A DNA stretch of 64,000 nt from positions 2,604,001 through 2,668,000 of the forward strand of contig CAXXHF010000002.1 of NCBI GenBank assembly GCA_963669405.2, given 5' to 3'. Below are positions 17,454-26,499 of this stretch, piece after piece. The first letter of the stretch is position 1, and every line of letters starts with the position of its first letter. The notes under the pieces were generated by a model. That model saw only the letters and a program-made list of their open reading frames with translations, had not been told where the DNA came from and searched no databases. The DNA comes from Aureisphaera sp963669405. GTDB lineage: Bacteria > Bacteroidota > Bacteroidia > Flavobacteriales > Flavobacteriaceae. A program made the position numbers and the translations under genes.

Positions 17454-18356
17454 TTACTGTGTTCCTTCTCTGTTCGTCGTGAGTTCATTCATGGCATTTT
17501 TATACTTTTCGTTATCGGGATCTAACGAAAGTGCTTTTTTATAGTTTTCTATGGCGCCTTTCATATTGTCCATCTCAATCATTTTACGGGCTAAGCTTTC
17601 ATATACTTTGGGTTCTTCAGGAAACAGCAGCGTATTCAACCTACTCACTACAATGGCTTCATCTTTTCTGTGGGCATAGAACAAGACACTTGCATAAGTG
17701 TTGAGTTCATACATGTTTTGTACCTGCTTTTTTAATTTAGGTACTAATTTTCGATGTTTTTTATTGAATCTTTCAAGGTTCATTTCAGAAAGCATATCAT
17801 TTACCAAAGTCACTCCGTGATAATTTGAGGTATATTCTTTTTCAATGATTTTTACCAGATCTGTTTCCAGGGATTCCACGGGAGATTCTACAATTCGATT
17901 TACTTCCCTTCCGTTTTTGTAAAGAATGAAGGTAGGTACTCTATGGATGTTTAAGGATTCGTGTTCTCCGCCAGGGCTTTGCTTGTAAGTTTCCCGATCC
18001 CTACTTACTGCCACCATAGTTAATCGTTCTAAAGGAAATTCTGCTGCTTCCAATACTTTGTAAAATCTCGGGGTTTCCCGTTTACTATCTCCGCACCAAG
18101 TTCCCATAAATGCTTTAATGGTGTACTTGTCCAAATGCCTTTTTAGGGTGTCAATAGCTGTTTCATTGACTTGGTATTCATCGTAGTTTTTTTGAAACCA
18201 GGAAGCATAGTTTTCAGAAGAGAGTCCTTCCTTGTTTATTTTGCCCAATAGATAGGGAGACTTTCCTTCGGGTTTAAATTCTTGATTAAGCGATTGTGCG
18301 TTGCATACCATTGTAAGCCCTAATAAAATGAGGGTAGTAAATTGCTTCAATTTCAT
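17454..18356 (-). CDS. Periplasmic thioredoxin-like protein with TPR
   Basis: 300 residues from ATG 18356 (MKLKQFTTLILLGLTMVCNAQ, signal peptide). Residues about 75-190 are a thioredoxin fold: 'IKAFMGTWCGDSKRETPRF' at the active-site position, then 'HRVPTFILYKNGREV' with the cis-Pro loop. The active site has one cysteine (WCGDS, C88) instead of CxxC, so it cannot form the normal intramolecular disulfide. The C-terminal 250-290 segment is a TPR ('GAIENYKKALSLDPDNEKY'). Likely an envelope thiol-handling or binding protein. It is between lysS and a LuxR-type regulator on the same strand. Confidence 0.8.
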   Translation of the reverse strand: MKLKQFTTLILLGLTMVCNAQSLNQEFKPEGKSPYLLGKINKEGLSSENYASWFQKNYDEYQVNETAIDTLKRHLDKYTIKAFMGTWCGDSKRETPRFYKVLEAAEFPLERLTMVAVSRDRETYKQSPGGEHESLNIHRVPTFILYKNGREVNRIVESPVESLETDLVKIIEKEYTSNYHGVTLVNDMLSEMNLERFNKKHRKLVPKLKKQVQNMYELNTYASVLFYAHRKDEAIVVSRLNTLLFPEEPKVYESLARKMIEMDNMKGAIENYKKALSLDPDNEKYKNAMNELTTNREGTQ

Positions 18357-18468
18357 CTTTGTTCGGTTTTTGAGTTGATGGTACGAAGATGGGTGCGATT
18401 GCAAAAATGGAAAAGAAAACTACGTTGGAAATAGGGTCTAGAACCCCGGTGGAAATTGAAAATGGTTG

Positions 18469-19518
18469 TTAAGCCAATTTCTTTTTTACTTCGTCCCGAG
18501 ACGAAACATTCAGTTTTTTGTACACATTGTTAATGTGTGTTTTTACGGTACTAAGACTTACAAAAAGCTGGGAGGCAATTTCTTTGTTGCTTTTGTCTTG
18601 GAGAATCAATTCCAGCACTTTGTTTTCTTGTTGGGTTAAATGACTTTTATCAAACTCTTTTTGTTGGAGTTTTTTGTTTTTATTGATGAAATAATAGTTG
18701 CCTATAAGAGAAATTACCGATATGGCACTCAACAACCAAAACCACCAGGGCAAATCACTTTTGGCATGTTGTTCAATTAAGTATCTATCAGACTGCAATT
18801 CGGCTTTGTACTGCTGGGTGTAGGGGCTATCAGGATATGTTTTTTCTAGACGCTCCAGAAGGCCATCATAGTAAGAGTTCTTTTTTAGATCTTCTAAATA
18901 ATAACCATAGAGTTCATTGCTTCGGTCACTTAAGAAGGCATAACTATACAATTCGGCCAAGGGTTCTTGTAATTGCTCGCCGTATTGTTGAAGGATGCTG
19001 AACCATTTTTTGGAGTTCAATCTTCTATTGGCTTCACTGCGGTAAGTGCTAAAAGCAAAGCGCATATCATTTTTTAAGGAATCTATCTTCAGTAATGCTT
19101 TAGATTGTTCATTTTCAGAGACCACTTCGCAAAACATTTCATTTTCAAAAGAAAAAGGAAGAATTAATTGGGTTGTATTGTTTGCTACAAAAATGATTTC
19201 CCTACTGTTGGGACAATGTCCCGTAAAGTGGTTGGCCATTTCTTCTTCTTCATTACAATTGTCTATATGTATTCTATACATCCTATTTCCATCTGGGAGG
19301 TTGTTCCCTGAGAAACTAAAATGCCCTGTAGAATCTGCCTTGGTTTCATCTAAAATCTGTTCTGGATAGACTCCAGAAAGTTTGCGATAGTCTTCCACCA
19401 TGGAGAGGAATACCCTACCGTCTAAGTTTTCAGAATTTACCTTACCAGAAAACTGGTATTGTGCCCAAAGGAATGAGCTCCAAAAAAAGCAGAAAAGGAT
19501 TAGAATCTTTGTTTTCAT
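18469..19518 (-). CDS. Membrane-anchored LuxR-type regulator with exported sensor domain
   Basis: 349 residues from ATG 19518. A signal peptide (KILILFCFFWSSFLWAQ) leads a periplasmic region of about 240 residues starting with a beta-sandwich-like segment (FSGKVNSENLDGRVFLSMVED) and then helices. One membrane helix follows (WWFWLLSAISVISLIGNYYF), a short coiled stretch, and a C-terminal LuxR helix-turn-helix: LTQQENKVLELILQDKSNKEIASQL then STVKTHINNVYKKLNV. So an envelope signal could act directly on DNA. It resembles the 19823-20795 gene in layout. The target genes are unknown. Confidence 0.85.
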   Translation of the reverse strand: MKTKILILFCFFWSSFLWAQYQFSGKVNSENLDGRVFLSMVEDYRKLSGVYPEQILDETKADSTGHFSFSGNNLPDGNRMYRIHIDNCNEEEEMANHFTGHCPNSREIIFVANNTTQLILPFSFENEMFCEVVSENEQSKALLKIDSLKNDMRFAFSTYRSEANRRLNSKKWFSILQQYGEQLQEPLAELYSYAFLSDRSNELYGYYLEDLKKNSYYDGLLERLEKTYPDSPYTQQYKAELQSDRYLIEQHAKSDLPWWFWLLSAISVISLIGNYYFINKNKKLQQKEFDKSHLTQQENKVLELILQDKSNKEIASQLFVSLSTVKTHINNVYKKLNVSSRDEVKKKLA

Positions 19519-19606
19519 ATTAGAAAAGCTAATATACAAGAAACCTTATTGTAACAAAAGTAAGTTGAGTGCCACATATAGATACATAACCTAGTAAATT
19601 TATCTT

Positions 19607-19765
19607 ATGAGTTTTTGGAGAGTCCTCCTTTCTATATTATTTCCACCCCTCGCTGTGATTGACAAAGGCTGTGGTTCTATACTTATTGTTGTATTACTTA
19701 CCATTTGCGGCTGGGTACCAGGCGTAATTGCTGCTCTTGTAATATTGAATAATCCAGATCGTTAG
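19607..19765 (+). CDS. Pmp3/YqaE family small membrane protein
   Basis: 52 residues: MSFWRVLLSILFPPLAVIDK, GCGSILIVVLLTICGWVPGV, then IAALVILNNPDR. Two hydrophobic helices, the FPPLAV motif, the small Gly-rich turn and CGWVPGVIAAL are diagnostic of the Pmp3/YqaE (UPF0057) proteolipid family, which in yeast and plants affects membrane potential under salt stress. It is encoded on the strand opposite to, and between, the two membrane-anchored LuxR-type regulators. Its smallness means it is easily missed. Confidence 0.9.
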   Translation: MSFWRVLLSILFPPLAVIDKGCGSILIVVLLTICGWVPGVIAALVILNNPDR

Positions 19766-19822
19766 ATTTGTTTCTTGTGCCTTCTCCATAGGGTAATTAC
19801 CCTATGTAATTTCATTTAAGAG

Positions 19823-20795
19823 TTATGAAAAATGCTTTAGCTGATTTCTGGAAGTGATTTTAAGCTTACTATAAATACTGTGTAAATGACTTTTAACTGT
19901 ACTGATCTCGACACTCAAAATATCCGCAATCTCTTTGTTGCTTTTTGTTTCTAGGACTAAATTAAAAACCTCTATTTCTCGTCCAGATAAAGATTGTAGA
20001 AGCTTCTTTTTATGCCGAATCCTGTAACTAATTATAAACCTGTACAGTAAATAAGTGATCAGTAAAATTCCACATACAACAATAAATGTGATAAGTGTTT
20101 TGGACTGGTTGTTTGTAATTAAATACTCTGCCAAATAGGGGTGTGATCCAAACTTAGCTTCCAAATTAGACATGGTCTCATGAACTTCTTCTTTATTGAA
20201 ACCCATATCTGAAAGATGAGCTGCATAGATGGCCGGCAATATACGGGATATTGTGTCGGTATGTTCTTTTAATTCTTGTGCTAATTCGTGTCTTATCTTG
20301 ATTTTTTTCGGTTCCTTCCTTGGCTTTTTGATATTTATTTTCTCCAGTTTCGAAAATAGCTTTGATCTTCATCATCTCAGCATTTAAGGGATCTTCTTCA
20401 CAAGAAAAATCCGAAAATAAGCCATGGCCATTATGAGTATATTTTAATTCTTTAGCATCCCCTATTGCTAAGAAGGCATGATTATTATCATCACCGCCAA
20501 TAATAAGACTTGCCTCTGGATAAGGTTTCTTACTAACATGGATTCGAATAATATTAGAATTTGAGGTTTTTGGTATTTCAAGAATCCAATATCCTGCACT
20601 ATCAATTTTCGATTTGGCTATGATAAGGGAATTGGAAACAGTGTAAAAGTCATTCAACGATGGAATTTGACTGGCATATATTTCCTTCCTCCAAGTAGAA
20701 TCTAAAAGGGTTTGTCCATGAATTCTTACCTGACCCCAAGCGCAAATGGTATACATGCAGAAAGACAACAGGATGATTTGCTTTACTATCCTCAT
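19823..20795 (-). pseudogene. Second membrane-anchored LuxR-type regulator, interrupted by one extra A
   Basis: ATG 20795 opens with a signal peptide (QIILLSFCMYTICAWGQ) and a beta-sandwich-like sensor domain. The frame stops at 20193 after reading out of phase beyond 'YQKAKEGTEK'. Dropping one A from the A7 run (T7 at 20302-20308 on the plus strand) gives 'IKIRHELAQELKEHTDTISRILPAIYAAHLSDMGF', a helical linker, a membrane helix (TLITFIVVCGILLITYLLY) and the LuxR HTH (LSGREIEVFNLVLETKSNKEIADIL, then STVKSHLHSIYSKLKI). Corrected length is 323 residues. The same layout as the 18469-19518 gene, but with a smaller sensor. A sequencing indel or recent decay. Confidence 0.82.
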
Positions 20796-20824
20796 TCTAA
20801 ACGAAAATCTATTTTATAACCGTA

Positions 20825-21250
20825 TTAGCGTTGCGTGTCTAAAGAAACAGTAATTGCTCCCTTTGCATTAAGTGCTTTAACGGAAATAACCCATTCACCA
20901 AGTAACGGATGCAATATTTGTTTTTTCATATTTCCATTTACCGAGGTGCTGTTGTGTTTACGATCGGGCGTGGTCCGTGCCTGCAGCTCGAAACCACCTT
21001 CTCGCTTTCCGTTTGGGTCGAAAATTACAATTAATAGATCGCCTTTATCTATTATACCTTCAAACTTGAAATCGATATGTGATAATGACTTATCTACATC
21101 CAAAACTATTTTGTAGCCTGTATTATTATCATTGAACTCTATCTTTTCTTCAAATGAACTTCGGTCACTAAAATTATGATGGATTGTATTTTGTGCGGTC
21201 ATAAGTTGAAAGACCATTATAAAACTAAAAAATAAAAACACCTTTTTCAT
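20825..21250 (-). CDS. Small exported protein, unknown function
   Basis: 141 residues, signal peptide (MKKVFLFFSFIMVFQLMTAQ), then a beta-rich mature region ('GYKIVLDVDKSLSHIDFKFEG', 'GDLLIVIFDPNGKREGGFEL', 'LLGEWVISVKALNAKGAITVSL') that looks like a single all-beta domain. The tail resembles adhesin-like stabilised strands but no family is recognised. It lies 29 bp upstream of the LuxR-type regulator on the same strand, so the two may be one unit (secreted ligand or binding protein plus sensor; inference). Confidence 0.65.
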   Translation of the reverse strand: MKKVFLFFSFIMVFQLMTAQNTIHHNFSDRSSFEEKIEFNDNNTGYKIVLDVDKSLSHIDFKFEGIIDKGDLLIVIFDPNGKREGGFELQARTTPDRKHNSTSVNGNMKKQILHPLLGEWVISVKALNAKGAITVSLDTQR

Positions 21251-21581
21251 GATTACTTGTTTTTCGGGATTTATAGGACAAATGTAAGATAAGCAATAGG
21301 TCCAGTCTTGTAATTAAGGATTGAAAAAGGATTGAAAAGGGTTTGAAAAAAGGTGGATTTGTGCTATTCGAGCTTCATTTTGCAGTCCCTCATGGGGCAT
21401 TTTGAGCGATCATAAAATTAGATTCAGGATTTCGAATAAGAATCCAAGTGTTGGCTTGCATACAAAATTTGGTCAAGCGTTCCCCTCAAATCTTTTAAAG
21501 AATTTTTTATTAAGGCCATTTAGGTATCTTTGTTTTCAAGACTTTTGGAATAGTACTTGATTAACCTAACCTATATTACTC
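21251..21581. other. Divergent intergenic region
   Basis: 331 bp between the 20825-21250 gene (-) and the 21582 gene (+). It contains the TATCTTTG box at 21525-21532 for the plus-strand genes. I see no RNA gene or repeat. Confidence 0.6.
21525..21532 (+). promoter_or_regulatory. Bacteroidetes -7 box TAnnTTTG
   Basis: TATCTTTG, 50 bp before the ATG of the 21582 lipoprotein gene. The upstream -33 position reads TTTT rather than TTTG, an allowed variant. Confidence 0.6.
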
Positions 21582-22322
21582 ATGAGAAAAATAGTTTTTG
21601 CATTAGTAGCCACATTGGTTTTAATAAGCTGTCAATTTACAGAAACACTAACCCTTAATGAAGATGGTAGTGGGCGTATATCTGTATCTGTGGATATGTC
21701 TGAAATGATGGCTTTTTCGGGAGAGTTTGCAGATTCTGCCAAAGTAGAACAAATGGATACCATCATGAAAATGAAAGACCTTTTGGCCGAAAAAAAGGAT
21801 AGTATAGCTCAATTACCCAAGGAAGAACAAGAACGATTAAAAAGATTGGAGAATTTTAATTTTCGGTCACTGGTAGATTCAGAGACAAAAGAAATGTTTT
21901 TTGACATCTATACAGACTTTAAGAACGTAAGTGAAGCCAATGAACTTATGAATGCGTTTGAATCCAGTAGTGATTTTATGCCAGGGATGGGTTCGGATAC
22001 AGAAATTAAAAAAGATCCTGATTCTGGAGGGATCATGGCCGTTAAGTTTTCGTTTAAAAATGGAAAATTTGTTCGGGATGCATACATAAAAGATGAAGAG
22101 AAGCATAAAATGCAATTGGATAGTATTAAGCAGGCAGAGGCTTTTATGAGTAGTATGAAGTATAAATTAAAATATACCTTTCCCAGACGTATTAAATCGA
22201 TATCTGTAGATGATGCACGCTTCTCGTTGGATGGAAAGACTGTTGAATTTGAAAAAACTTTTGTAGAATACCTTAAAGACCCAGATGTACTCGATTTTGA
22301 AGTTGAACTTGAGAATGAATAA
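21582..22322 (+). CDS. Lipoprotein, first of an overlapping pair
   Basis: 246 residues with a lipoprotein signal, MRKIVFALVATLVLISC (lipobox Cys17). The mature protein begins FTETLTLNEDGSGRISVSVDM, a beta-hairpin typical of proteins that describe an odd-numbered beta-barrel base. It continues with a charged Lys/Glu helix (about 45-95) and ends in an acidic strand (VEYLKDPDVLDFEVELENE). No enzyme motif. The end overlaps the next gene by 8 bp, so they are coupled. Confidence 0.75.
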   Translation: MRKIVFALVATLVLISCQFTETLTLNEDGSGRISVSVDMSEMMAFSGEFADSAKVEQMDTIMKMKDLLAEKKDSIAQLPKEEQERLKRLENFNFRSLVDSETKEMFFDIYTDFKNVSEANELMNAFESSSDFMPGMGSDTEIKKDPDSGGIMAVKFSFKNGKFVRDAYIKDEEKHKMQLDSIKQAEAFMSSMKYKLKYTFPRRIKSISVDDARFSLDGKTVEFEKTFVEYLKDPDVLDFEVELENE

Positions 22323-22866
22323 AATATATGCTATGATAAAATACGTATTTCTTTTTGCAATTGTAGGGCTTATATCCTGTGATAGCACACAAAAAACAGT
22401 TTCTGAAACTAATAATGGACCTGATGCTAAAGTTTCTGTGAATGAAGGGAAGTGTCCTGAGCAAGGAACTTGTTCCTTCGAGTTGAAAGAAGGCACTTCT
22501 TATACCATAGAAGTTGATGGTACGGGAGCCCAGTATCCACAATATAAGGAAGGTGACGGTTCTGTTGCGCAATTCCGATACGAAGAAAAGGGGCCTGAAG
22601 GAACAGCAGATGGTGATTATGCAGAAGTGATTCAATTTAATGTTCCTGAATCTTATGCCAAAGGAAAATCTTATGTGGATGAAGCTCTACAAGATGTAAA
22701 CCTAATGTATCATAAGGCCTGTTTTTGTAAAGGTCAGGCAGGATATTATAAAGTGACCAAAGGTTCCTTAAAAATCTTTAAGAATAAAGATGGAGATTTG
22801 AATTTCGATCTACAATTCTCTATGGATGGATTAAATCAAACCATTCATCGAATTGTAAGACAATAA
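22315..22866 (+). CDS. Lipoprotein, second of the overlapping pair
   Basis: ATG 22315 (MNKIYAMIKYVFLFAIVGLISC) overlaps the upstream stop by 8 bp; ATG 22333 (MIKYVF...) is an alternative. The lipobox is GLISC. The mature part carries four cysteines as 'GKCPEQGTCSFELKEG' and 'KACFCKGQAGYYKV', suggesting disulfides, in an otherwise beta-rich domain. 183 residues. No known family recognised. A terminator follows at 22866-22897. Confidence 0.7.
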   Translation: MNKIYAMIKYVFLFAIVGLISCDSTQKTVSETNNGPDAKVSVNEGKCPEQGTCSFELKEGTSYTIEVDGTGAQYPQYKEGDGSVAQFRYEEKGPEGTADGDYAEVIQFNVPESYAKGKSYVDEALQDVNLMYHKACFCKGQAGYYKVTKGSLKIFKNKDGDLNFDLQFSMDGLNQTIHRIVRQ

Positions 22867-22897
22867 AAAAAGGGAATCATATGATTCCCTTTTTTTA
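22866..22897. terminator. Bidirectional terminator
   Basis: Perfect palindrome GGGAATCATATGATTCCC (22872-22889), A7 on the left and T7 on the right, between the 22315 gene and the convergent M12B protease. Confidence 0.9.
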
Positions 22898-22911
22898 TGC
22901 AAAAATTAAAT

Positions 22912-25161
22912 TTATTGTATCACGATCTTCTTGGTAGCGCTAGAATTTCCGTTGGTAATTCTCACAAAATACATACCGGCCTGAAGACTCTCATAGTTCA
23001 AGGTTTCATTAAATATTGATCCTGGACTGGTAGCGAATGCACTAGTAGATACTTTTCTTCCTCTAATATCAATAAGATCTACAGTTACTTTTTCATTAAC
23101 TGCAGTGAAAGAAACTGAAAGACTACCCTGTGTTGGGTTAGGCCATACAGCTAGATTTTCTAAAGAGATATCATTGATTCCGGCAATTCCAGAAATAATG
23201 AAATTTATGATGTTTACATTATAAAAGAGATTATCGCTAGCGGCCACCATAAGCCTTGCTTCACTGGTGTTTGGAATGTTTGGTACAGTTAGGGTATAGC
23301 TTCCAGTATTGGGGACATTTTCTGCTACAATGTAATCAAAGTTTACACCGCCATCTATAGAAACCAAAATATCCATTTCACTAGCACTAATTGGGGCAAC
23401 ATCTGTATTGGCCACATCCCAAGTAACGGTTTGTGTTGTTCCTATTTCCCAATCTTCAGCTGAAGACTGTGAGGTAACTACAAAAGGTCCTGTGCCATCA
23501 ATGGTAGTAACTCCGGTAACGGCACTTGCACTCGCTCCACCATTCAACACATTATCTCTAACTGTTAAACGGAATCCCATACTTCTTTGTACAGATGGAA
23601 CAACTTCCCATGTACTACTAGTAGCTCCACCTATTACGGTTGCTAGTTTTGGCATGTATCGATCCGGTGATTCAGTTGGGTCTAGTGATCTAAATAATGG
23701 GCCTGCAGTAGAAGTAGATACTGGAGGCATAGGAGCAGGAGTAACATCTATTTGTTCCCAACAATAAGTTAGAACATTTCCAGCGTCAGGATCTGTTGCT
23801 TCACCTTTAAGGATAAAAGGAGTGGATAATGGGATAAAGAATCCACCACTACTTGTAATGACAGGCGGCTCGTTATTAGTATCTGTCTGTTGTGCACAAG
23901 TAGAAGCACCCGTAGAGATATTGTTCCACATTTCAATAATGCTTACACCATTAAAGTAATCATCACTGTTGTTTTGCACGTTTGGCGCACAGATCCCGGC
24001 ATATCCCATAATGGTAGATGCACTTCCTGGTTCTATGGAAACCTGAGATCTTTGACAATTATTATTTTGTGGGTGATTGGCACCATATTGGTGTCCCATT
24101 TCATGAGCCACATAATCTATGTCATAAAAATCACCAATAGGATTGTTAATTCCCGTAACTCCTTGGGCTTTACTACCCGAAACACAGGGTGAGTTTAATT
24201 GTGCAACACCACCTCCTTGCGTACTGAATACATGTCCAATATCATAATTGGCATTTCCAATAACACCGTCACATTTTGCTTGATTCTCTCCCAATAAAGC
24301 AAAAGGGTCATTATTGGTATAACCATCAGTAGCTGGGTTCAAGAAAATAATATCGGTATTATTGGGGATCAATTCCATAGTAAGAGCTACATCTCTTTCA
24401 AAAACCCCATTTACACGAGTCATAGAAACATTCATAGCAGAAAGAACAGCTGCTTTTTTCACAGAATCTGGTTCTCCCGGATCTATTCCTTGGTTGTTTA
24501 AGTGGAAAATGGAATATTCTCCCGTACATGCCAATGCCAAACGGAAGGTTCTTAACTTTCCATCATTGGCATTTCTGTACTGAGTTCCTTGCTCTTCTAT
24601 ATAAGTAGAAACCGTATTATCTACATAACATTCAAAAGAATTTGGATCTGATGGAACAGCATCTTTTGAATAATGAATATAAAACTGTTTGTCTTTGGTA
24701 TAAGGGTCTATATAGATTGTTTTATGCTTTGGTGAACTAATCATTATATGTACTCCAATTGGAGAAACACTAAAACGGGCAATAGATGATGGATCATCTA
24801 CTCCTTGAGCTACATATGATTTAATGTTAGGGAATTGTGCTTTCAATTCATCACTAAAAACAGAAGCTTCCAATACTCGGTAAGTAGCTATTTTTCCATC
24901 CATAGAAGGAATGGAAAGTAAGGTATTTGACGAATTATTGCTCTTTCTGGTAGGGGCAGTTTCAGCCAACTGTCCAAAAACTTCTGTGTTCAATTCGAAC
25001 AATTGATATTGATCAGGAGTAGAATTTCTAAATTCTTTCTCCATTGAATTTACCCTTGTCTCTTTAACCGATTTCCATAAACCATCGGTTTGTCCCAAAA
25101 TGGATTGTGCTACCAATAGGAAAGCACATACATAGATCATCTTCATGAATCTGTTTTTCAT
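22912..25161 (-). CDS. Reprolysin-type (M12B) zinc metalloprotease exported by T9SS
   Basis: ATG 25161 gives MKNRFMKMIYVCAFLLVAQSILGQ, a signal peptide; longer frames upstream are AT-rich and unconvincing. 749 residues. An N-terminal propeptide-like part is followed by a catalytic domain (about 190-430) with HEMGHQYGANH (353-363), the HExxHxxGxxH zinc motif, and a later 'STIMGYAGIC' Met-turn. Next come beta domains ('NNEPPVITSSGGFFIPLST...', and 'AEDWEIGTTQTVTWDVANTDV'). The C-terminus (about 670-749) is a type A T9SS sorting domain ending 'GMYFVRITNGNSSATKKIVIQ'. Extracellular protein degradation is the probable role. Confidence 0.92.
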   Translation of the reverse strand: MKNRFMKMIYVCAFLLVAQSILGQTDGLWKSVKETRVNSMEKEFRNSTPDQYQLFELNTEVFGQLAETAPTRKSNNSSNTLLSIPSMDGKIATYRVLEASVFSDELKAQFPNIKSYVAQGVDDPSSIARFSVSPIGVHIMISSPKHKTIYIDPYTKDKQFYIHYSKDAVPSDPNSFECYVDNTVSTYIEEQGTQYRNANDGKLRTFRLALACTGEYSIFHLNNQGIDPGEPDSVKKAAVLSAMNVSMTRVNGVFERDVALTMELIPNNTDIIFLNPATDGYTNNDPFALLGENQAKCDGVIGNANYDIGHVFSTQGGGVAQLNSPCVSGSKAQGVTGINNPIGDFYDIDYVAHEMGHQYGANHPQNNNCQRSQVSIEPGSASTIMGYAGICAPNVQNNSDDYFNGVSIIEMWNNISTGASTCAQQTDTNNEPPVITSSGGFFIPLSTPFILKGEATDPDAGNVLTYCWEQIDVTPAPMPPVSTSTAGPLFRSLDPTESPDRYMPKLATVIGGATSSTWEVVPSVQRSMGFRLTVRDNVLNGGASASAVTGVTTIDGTGPFVVTSQSSAEDWEIGTTQTVTWDVANTDVAPISASEMDILVSIDGGVNFDYIVAENVPNTGSYTLTVPNIPNTSEARLMVAASDNLFYNVNIINFIISGIAGINDISLENLAVWPNPTQGSLSVSFTAVNEKVTVDLIDIRGRKVSTSAFATSPGSIFNETLNYESLQAGMYFVRITNGNSSATKKIVIQ

Positions 25162-25297
25162 AACATATTTTTTAAAAATTAAGTATTCAAATATAGTAAA
25201 TATAGGTAGGGCACTAGAAATTATGAGGTTTTGGTTAGATTTCACATTCATCAATTTTTTATGAAGTATTTTTGTAATTCGTTTTACAATCTTCATT

Positions 25298-26011
25298 TTG
25301 AATAAAGACATATACATACAAGATTTAGGACTTAAGGATTACAAGGAGACTTGGGACTATCAAGAAACTCTTTTTAAGGAGATTTTGGATCTTAAGATTA
25401 AAAACCGAAGGGAAGGAACAAATTTGTCTACACCAAATCATTTCCTCTTTGTGGAGCACCCTCATGTTTTTACGTTGGGTAAAAGTGGAGATTTTGACAA
25501 TCTATTGATTTCTGAAGAACGACTAAAAGAAGTAAACGCTTCCTTTTACAAAATAAATAGAGGAGGTGATATTACCTATCACGGTCCTGGGCAAATTGTT
25601 GGCTATCCTATCTTGGATTTGGAAAACTTTTTTACAGACATTCACAAGTACCTTCGTCTTTTGGAGGAAATGATCATAGGCACACTAGCAGAGTATGGAC
25701 TTAAAGGAGAACGATCTGAAGGTGAAACGGGTGTGTGGTTAGATGTAGGAACTCCCTTTGCTAGAAAAATATGCGCTATGGGTGTACGTGCCAGCCGCTG
25801 GGTTACCATGCATGGATTTGCCTTTAATATTAATGCTGATTTGGGCTATTTTGATTATATGATTCCATGTGGTATAAAGGACAAGGCAGTGACCTCCCTG
25901 AATGTAGAATTAGGGAAAAAAGAAATATCCATGGAGGAAGTGAAAGAAAAATTAATCAAGCATTTTTCTGAACTCTTCGAAGCCCATATTCTTGAAAATA
26001 AAAAAGTCTAA
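25298..26011 (+). CDS. lipB: Octanoyl-[ACP]-protein N-octanoyltransferase
   Basis: 237 residues. Attaches octanoyl groups to lipoyl domains of 2-oxoacid dehydrogenases and GcvH. Motifs: RGGDITYHGPGQIVGYP (88-104), RKICAMGV with catalytic K157, and IPCGIKDKAVTSL with catalytic C191. The start codon is TTG at 25298; no in-frame ATG lies between it and the divergent upstream gene, and homologues begin at the matching residue. The stop codon shares a CTAA with the convergent VOC gene. Confidence 0.95.
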   Translation: MNKDIYIQDLGLKDYKETWDYQETLFKEILDLKIKNRREGTNLSTPNHFLFVEHPHVFTLGKSGDFDNLLISEERLKEVNASFYKINRGGDITYHGPGQIVGYPILDLENFFTDIHKYLRLLEEMIIGTLAEYGLKGERSEGETGVWLDVGTPFARKICAMGVRASRWVTMHGFAFNINADLGYFDYMIPCGIKDKAVTSLNVELGKKEISMEEVKEKLIKHFSELFEAHILENKKV

Positions 26012-26427
26012 TTTTCTGGCTTGTGATCTGAAGATACCATCCATTGTATTCCAAATTTATCTACCAACATTCCAAACTTTCCACCCCAAAAAACATCGGT
26101 ATAAGGCATCATTATATTTCCACCATTACTTAGTGCATTAAAAGTAGCTTCTCCTTGTGCTTCACTTGCGTTAATACTTAAATGATAATTACTTCCCGTT
26201 ACCAAATGTTCTGGTTCGTTGGTATCTGAAGCCATCAATGTTGCTCCGTCAAACTCCAAGGTGCAATGCATTACAAGATTCTTATGCTCATCTGCTACTG
26301 GGAATGCATCGGCAGGGGCATCTTCAAAACGCATAAAGGTGGTAAACTCACCGTTAAAGATGTTTTTGTAAAAATTCATAGCTTCTTCGCAGGTGCCGTT
26401 AAAAGTTAAATAAGTGTTTAGTTTCAT
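26008..26427 (-). CDS. VOC-superfamily (PhnB-like) protein
   Basis: 139 residues. The N-terminal 'YLTFNGTCEEAMNFYKNIFNGEF' and C-terminal 'GGKFGMLVDKFGIQWMV' are hallmarks of the PhnB-type glyoxalase/bleomycin-resistance fold. The metal-binding set of catalytic family members is not obvious, so the reaction is unknown. Its stop overlaps the lipB stop by 4 bp. Confidence 0.85.
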   Translation of the reverse strand: MKLNTYLTFNGTCEEAMNFYKNIFNGEFTTFMRFEDAPADAFPVADEHKNLVMHCTLEFDGATLMASDTNEPEHLVTGSNYHLSINASEAQGEATFNALSNGGNIMMPYTDVFWGGKFGMLVDKFGIQWMVSSDHKPEN

Positions 26428-26499
26428 GATGATACTCTATTAGGTTGTTTGCATCTTTAAAGATACTTGATATAACTATAAAAACTGCTTTGTAAGGAA

